NCBI GenBank assembly: GCA_030149365.1
Contig: JASBRP010000032.1
Coordinates: forward strand, 1-64,000
Length of the DNA stretch: 64,000 bases
Source of the DNA: Solimonas sp.
GTDB lineage: Bacteria; Pseudomonadota; Gammaproteobacteria; Nevskiales; Nevskiaceae
Reading direction: 5' to 3'
The position numbers were made by a program, and so were the translations under genes. The notes under the pieces were generated by a model. It did not search any database, was not told the DNA's origin, and was given only the letters and a program-made list of their open reading frames with translations. Below, piece by piece: positions 62,837-64,000 of this stretch (positions are counted from its first letter, which is position 1; each line of letters opens with the position of its first letter).

Positions 62837-64000
62837 ATGCACGACAAGATTTCCGCTGAAGACCAGGCGCTGCTGGACAAGTTCCTCGCCGACAACAAGA
62901 TGTTCCTCGGGCCCGACCCCGAGATCATGCGAAACCACGGCGTGGCACCGCGCTCGGAGGCCGAGGAGGCTGTTCTCTCCAAGGGCTTCGACGCGCACCG
63001 GGCCCACCACATCCGCGGGCTGGTGAACGCGGCGCTGTCCGAGTCCTTCCAGATGGTGAACCAGATGGGCGCGGCCCCGGGGGCCAAGTGGGGCGACCTG
63101 GTGACGGCCATTTACACCGCCAACGGCAACCTGGCGATGATCGCGCCGCACGGCATCATCACCTTTGCCGCCTGCGCGTTCTACCCGATCCGCTTCATCA
63201 TCAAGAACTGGATGGATGACCCCACCGTCGGCGTCAAGGACGGCGACGGCTTCATCCACAACGATGCGCGCTACGGCGGTGTGCACAACACCGACCAGTC
63301 GATGATGATGCCGCTGTACTACAAGGGCGAGCTGATCTGCTGGCTGTCCTCGACCATCCACGAGGGCGAGAACGGCGCCTGCGAGCCGGGTGGCCTGCCG
63401 GCCGCCGCGGAGAGCAAGTACGACGAGGGCATCAAGATGTCGCCCTTCAAGGTCGTGGAGAACTTCCAGCTCAAGCGCGACCTGGTGACCTTCCTGCAGA
63501 ACTCGGTGCGTGACCCGAAGCTGCAGCTGGAGGACATGAAGGTCAAGCTGCACGCCGTGATGCGCCTGCGCGAGCGCATCGTGGCGATCCTGGACCAGTT
63601 CGGCCGCGAGGCACTGATCGGCACTATGCGCATGCACCTGGAAGACACCGAGGTGGAGGTGCGCCGCCGCATCAGCGAGCTGCCGGACGGCACCACCCGC
63701 GTGCTGCAGTTCATGGACTCGTCGCTGCGCGAGAACATCATGCAGAAGATCAGCGTGGCGATCACCGTCAAGGGTGACCGCATGATCATGGACTTCCGCG
63801 GCACGGCGCCGCAGTTCCTGAACCGCTCGGTCAACACCAACCTGGCCTCGTTCAAGGCGGCGCTGGCCACCGGCCTGCTGCAGAACATCTGGCCGGACCT
63901 TCCGCATACCATGGCGGTGCTGTCGCCGATCGAGGTCATCACCGACCGCAATTCGATCATCGACGCCGAGGGCGAGATGCCGCAGGCGATGAGCCTGATG
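62837..64000 (+). CDS. HyuB-like carboxylase subunit, cut by the right window edge
   Basis: The first 388 residues of a hydantoinase B/acetone carboxylase alpha-type subunit. GAGGAG precedes the ATG by ~7 bases. The segment NDARYGGVHNTDQSMMMPLYY and the HEGENGACEPGG loop are typical of HyuB proteins, which hold the metal-dependent carboxylation site. It follows the HyuA gene by 12 bases. The full protein should be about 700-770 residues. Confidence 0.88.
   Translation, partial: MHDKISAEDQALLDKFLADNKMFLGPDPEIMRNHGVAPRSEAEEAVLSKGFDAHRAHHIRGLVNAALSESFQMVNQMGAAPGAKWGDLVTAIYTANGNLAMIAPHGIITFAACAFYPIRFIIKNWMDDPTVGVKDGDGFIHNDARYGGVHNTDQSMMMPLYYKGELICWLSSTIHEGENGACEPGGLPAAAESKYDEGIKMSPFKVVENFQLKRDLVTFLQNSVRDPKLQLEDMKVKLHAVMRLRERIVAILDQFGREALIGTMRMHLEDTEVEVRRRISELPDGTTRVLQFMDSSLRENIMQKISVAITVKGDRMIMDFRGTAPQFLNRSVNTNLASFKAALATGLLQNIWPDLPHTMAVLSPIEVITDRNSIIDAEGEMPQAMSLM

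Noticed and set aside
60677..63907. Open frame of ~1076 codons antisense to the carboxylase genes
   Set aside because: It spans two real genes with intact motifs and would encode a Val/His/Gln/Arg-rich sequence typical of antisense GC-rich DNA.
58225..64000. Acetone carboxylase acxABC
   Set aside because: Two HyuA-like genes flank the small subunit; acetone carboxylase has one HyuA-type subunit, so the acetophenone-carboxylase-like arrangement fits better.

Overview
The window is high-GC bacterial DNA with dense coding, Shine-Dalgarno starts, TonB-dependent receptors, lipoproteins, Tat substrates and class Ia NrdB, so it comes from a Gram-negative proteobacterium. The gene mix (DUF6351 lipoprotein, DUF1302/DUF1329/YCF48/RND cassette, several AraC/LuxR regulators, Baeyer-Villiger-type monooxygenase, ketone carboxylase) fits a hydrocarbon- or steroid-degrading gammaproteobacterium of the Nevskiales/Solimonas kind; this placement is inference, since no rRNA or ribosomal protein gene is present.

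Layout. 0-8.6 kb: secreted proteins and small genes (DUF6351 hydrolase, IPT/PQQ-propeller lipoprotein, secreted repeat protein, three small genes, a haem-oxygenase-like diiron protein). 8.8-12.4 kb: a giant CheB-CheR-PAS-histidine kinase-receiver hybrid. 12.5-17.3 kb: AraC regulator divergent from an SDR dehydrogenase, then a TonB receptor. 17.3-18.3 kb: non-coding stretch with hairpins, a strong terminator and dispersed repeats, possibly an unrecognised RNA. 18.3-24.1 kb: MFS transporter, SRPBCC protein, DapA-like protein without its Schiff-base lysine, DUF1905 protein, glycine-zipper protein and nitroreductase.

24.3-34.4 kb: dgcN-dgcA (D-glutamate catabolism), then a TonB receptor, alpha/beta hydrolase, MlrB-like serine hydrolase and MlrC-like M81 metallopeptidase, packed with ATGA overlaps and facing a LuxR regulator. 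Together they look like a system for importing and dismantling peptides that contain D-amino acids, with D-Glu recycling.

34.6-38.2 kb: an AT-rich insertion with a SIR2-like protein and a PD-(D/E)xK nuclease-STAND NTPase, a probable antiphage island placed against the terminator of nrdB. nrdB (38.3-39.5 kb) stands alone behind two NrdR-box-like sites. 40-44.8 kb holds a membrane protein, a small unknown gene and a large unknown protein with a cold-shock-like N-terminus, a nuclease-like core and a Cys-rich C-terminus.

44.9-64 kb reads as hydrophobic ketone metabolism: AraC regulator, flavin monooxygenase with the BVMO fingerprint, esterase-like hydrolase, then a long co-directional run with an RND/MMPL transporter, two Tat-exported DUF1329 proteins, a YCF48-like propeller, a DUF1302 barrel, three small ORFs, and a four-subunit ATP-dependent carboxylase (two HyuA paralogues, a small zinc subunit, HyuB) matching the acetophenone carboxylase core. 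The last gene runs off the right edge. No CRISPR array, rRNA, tRNA or intact insertion sequence was recognised.
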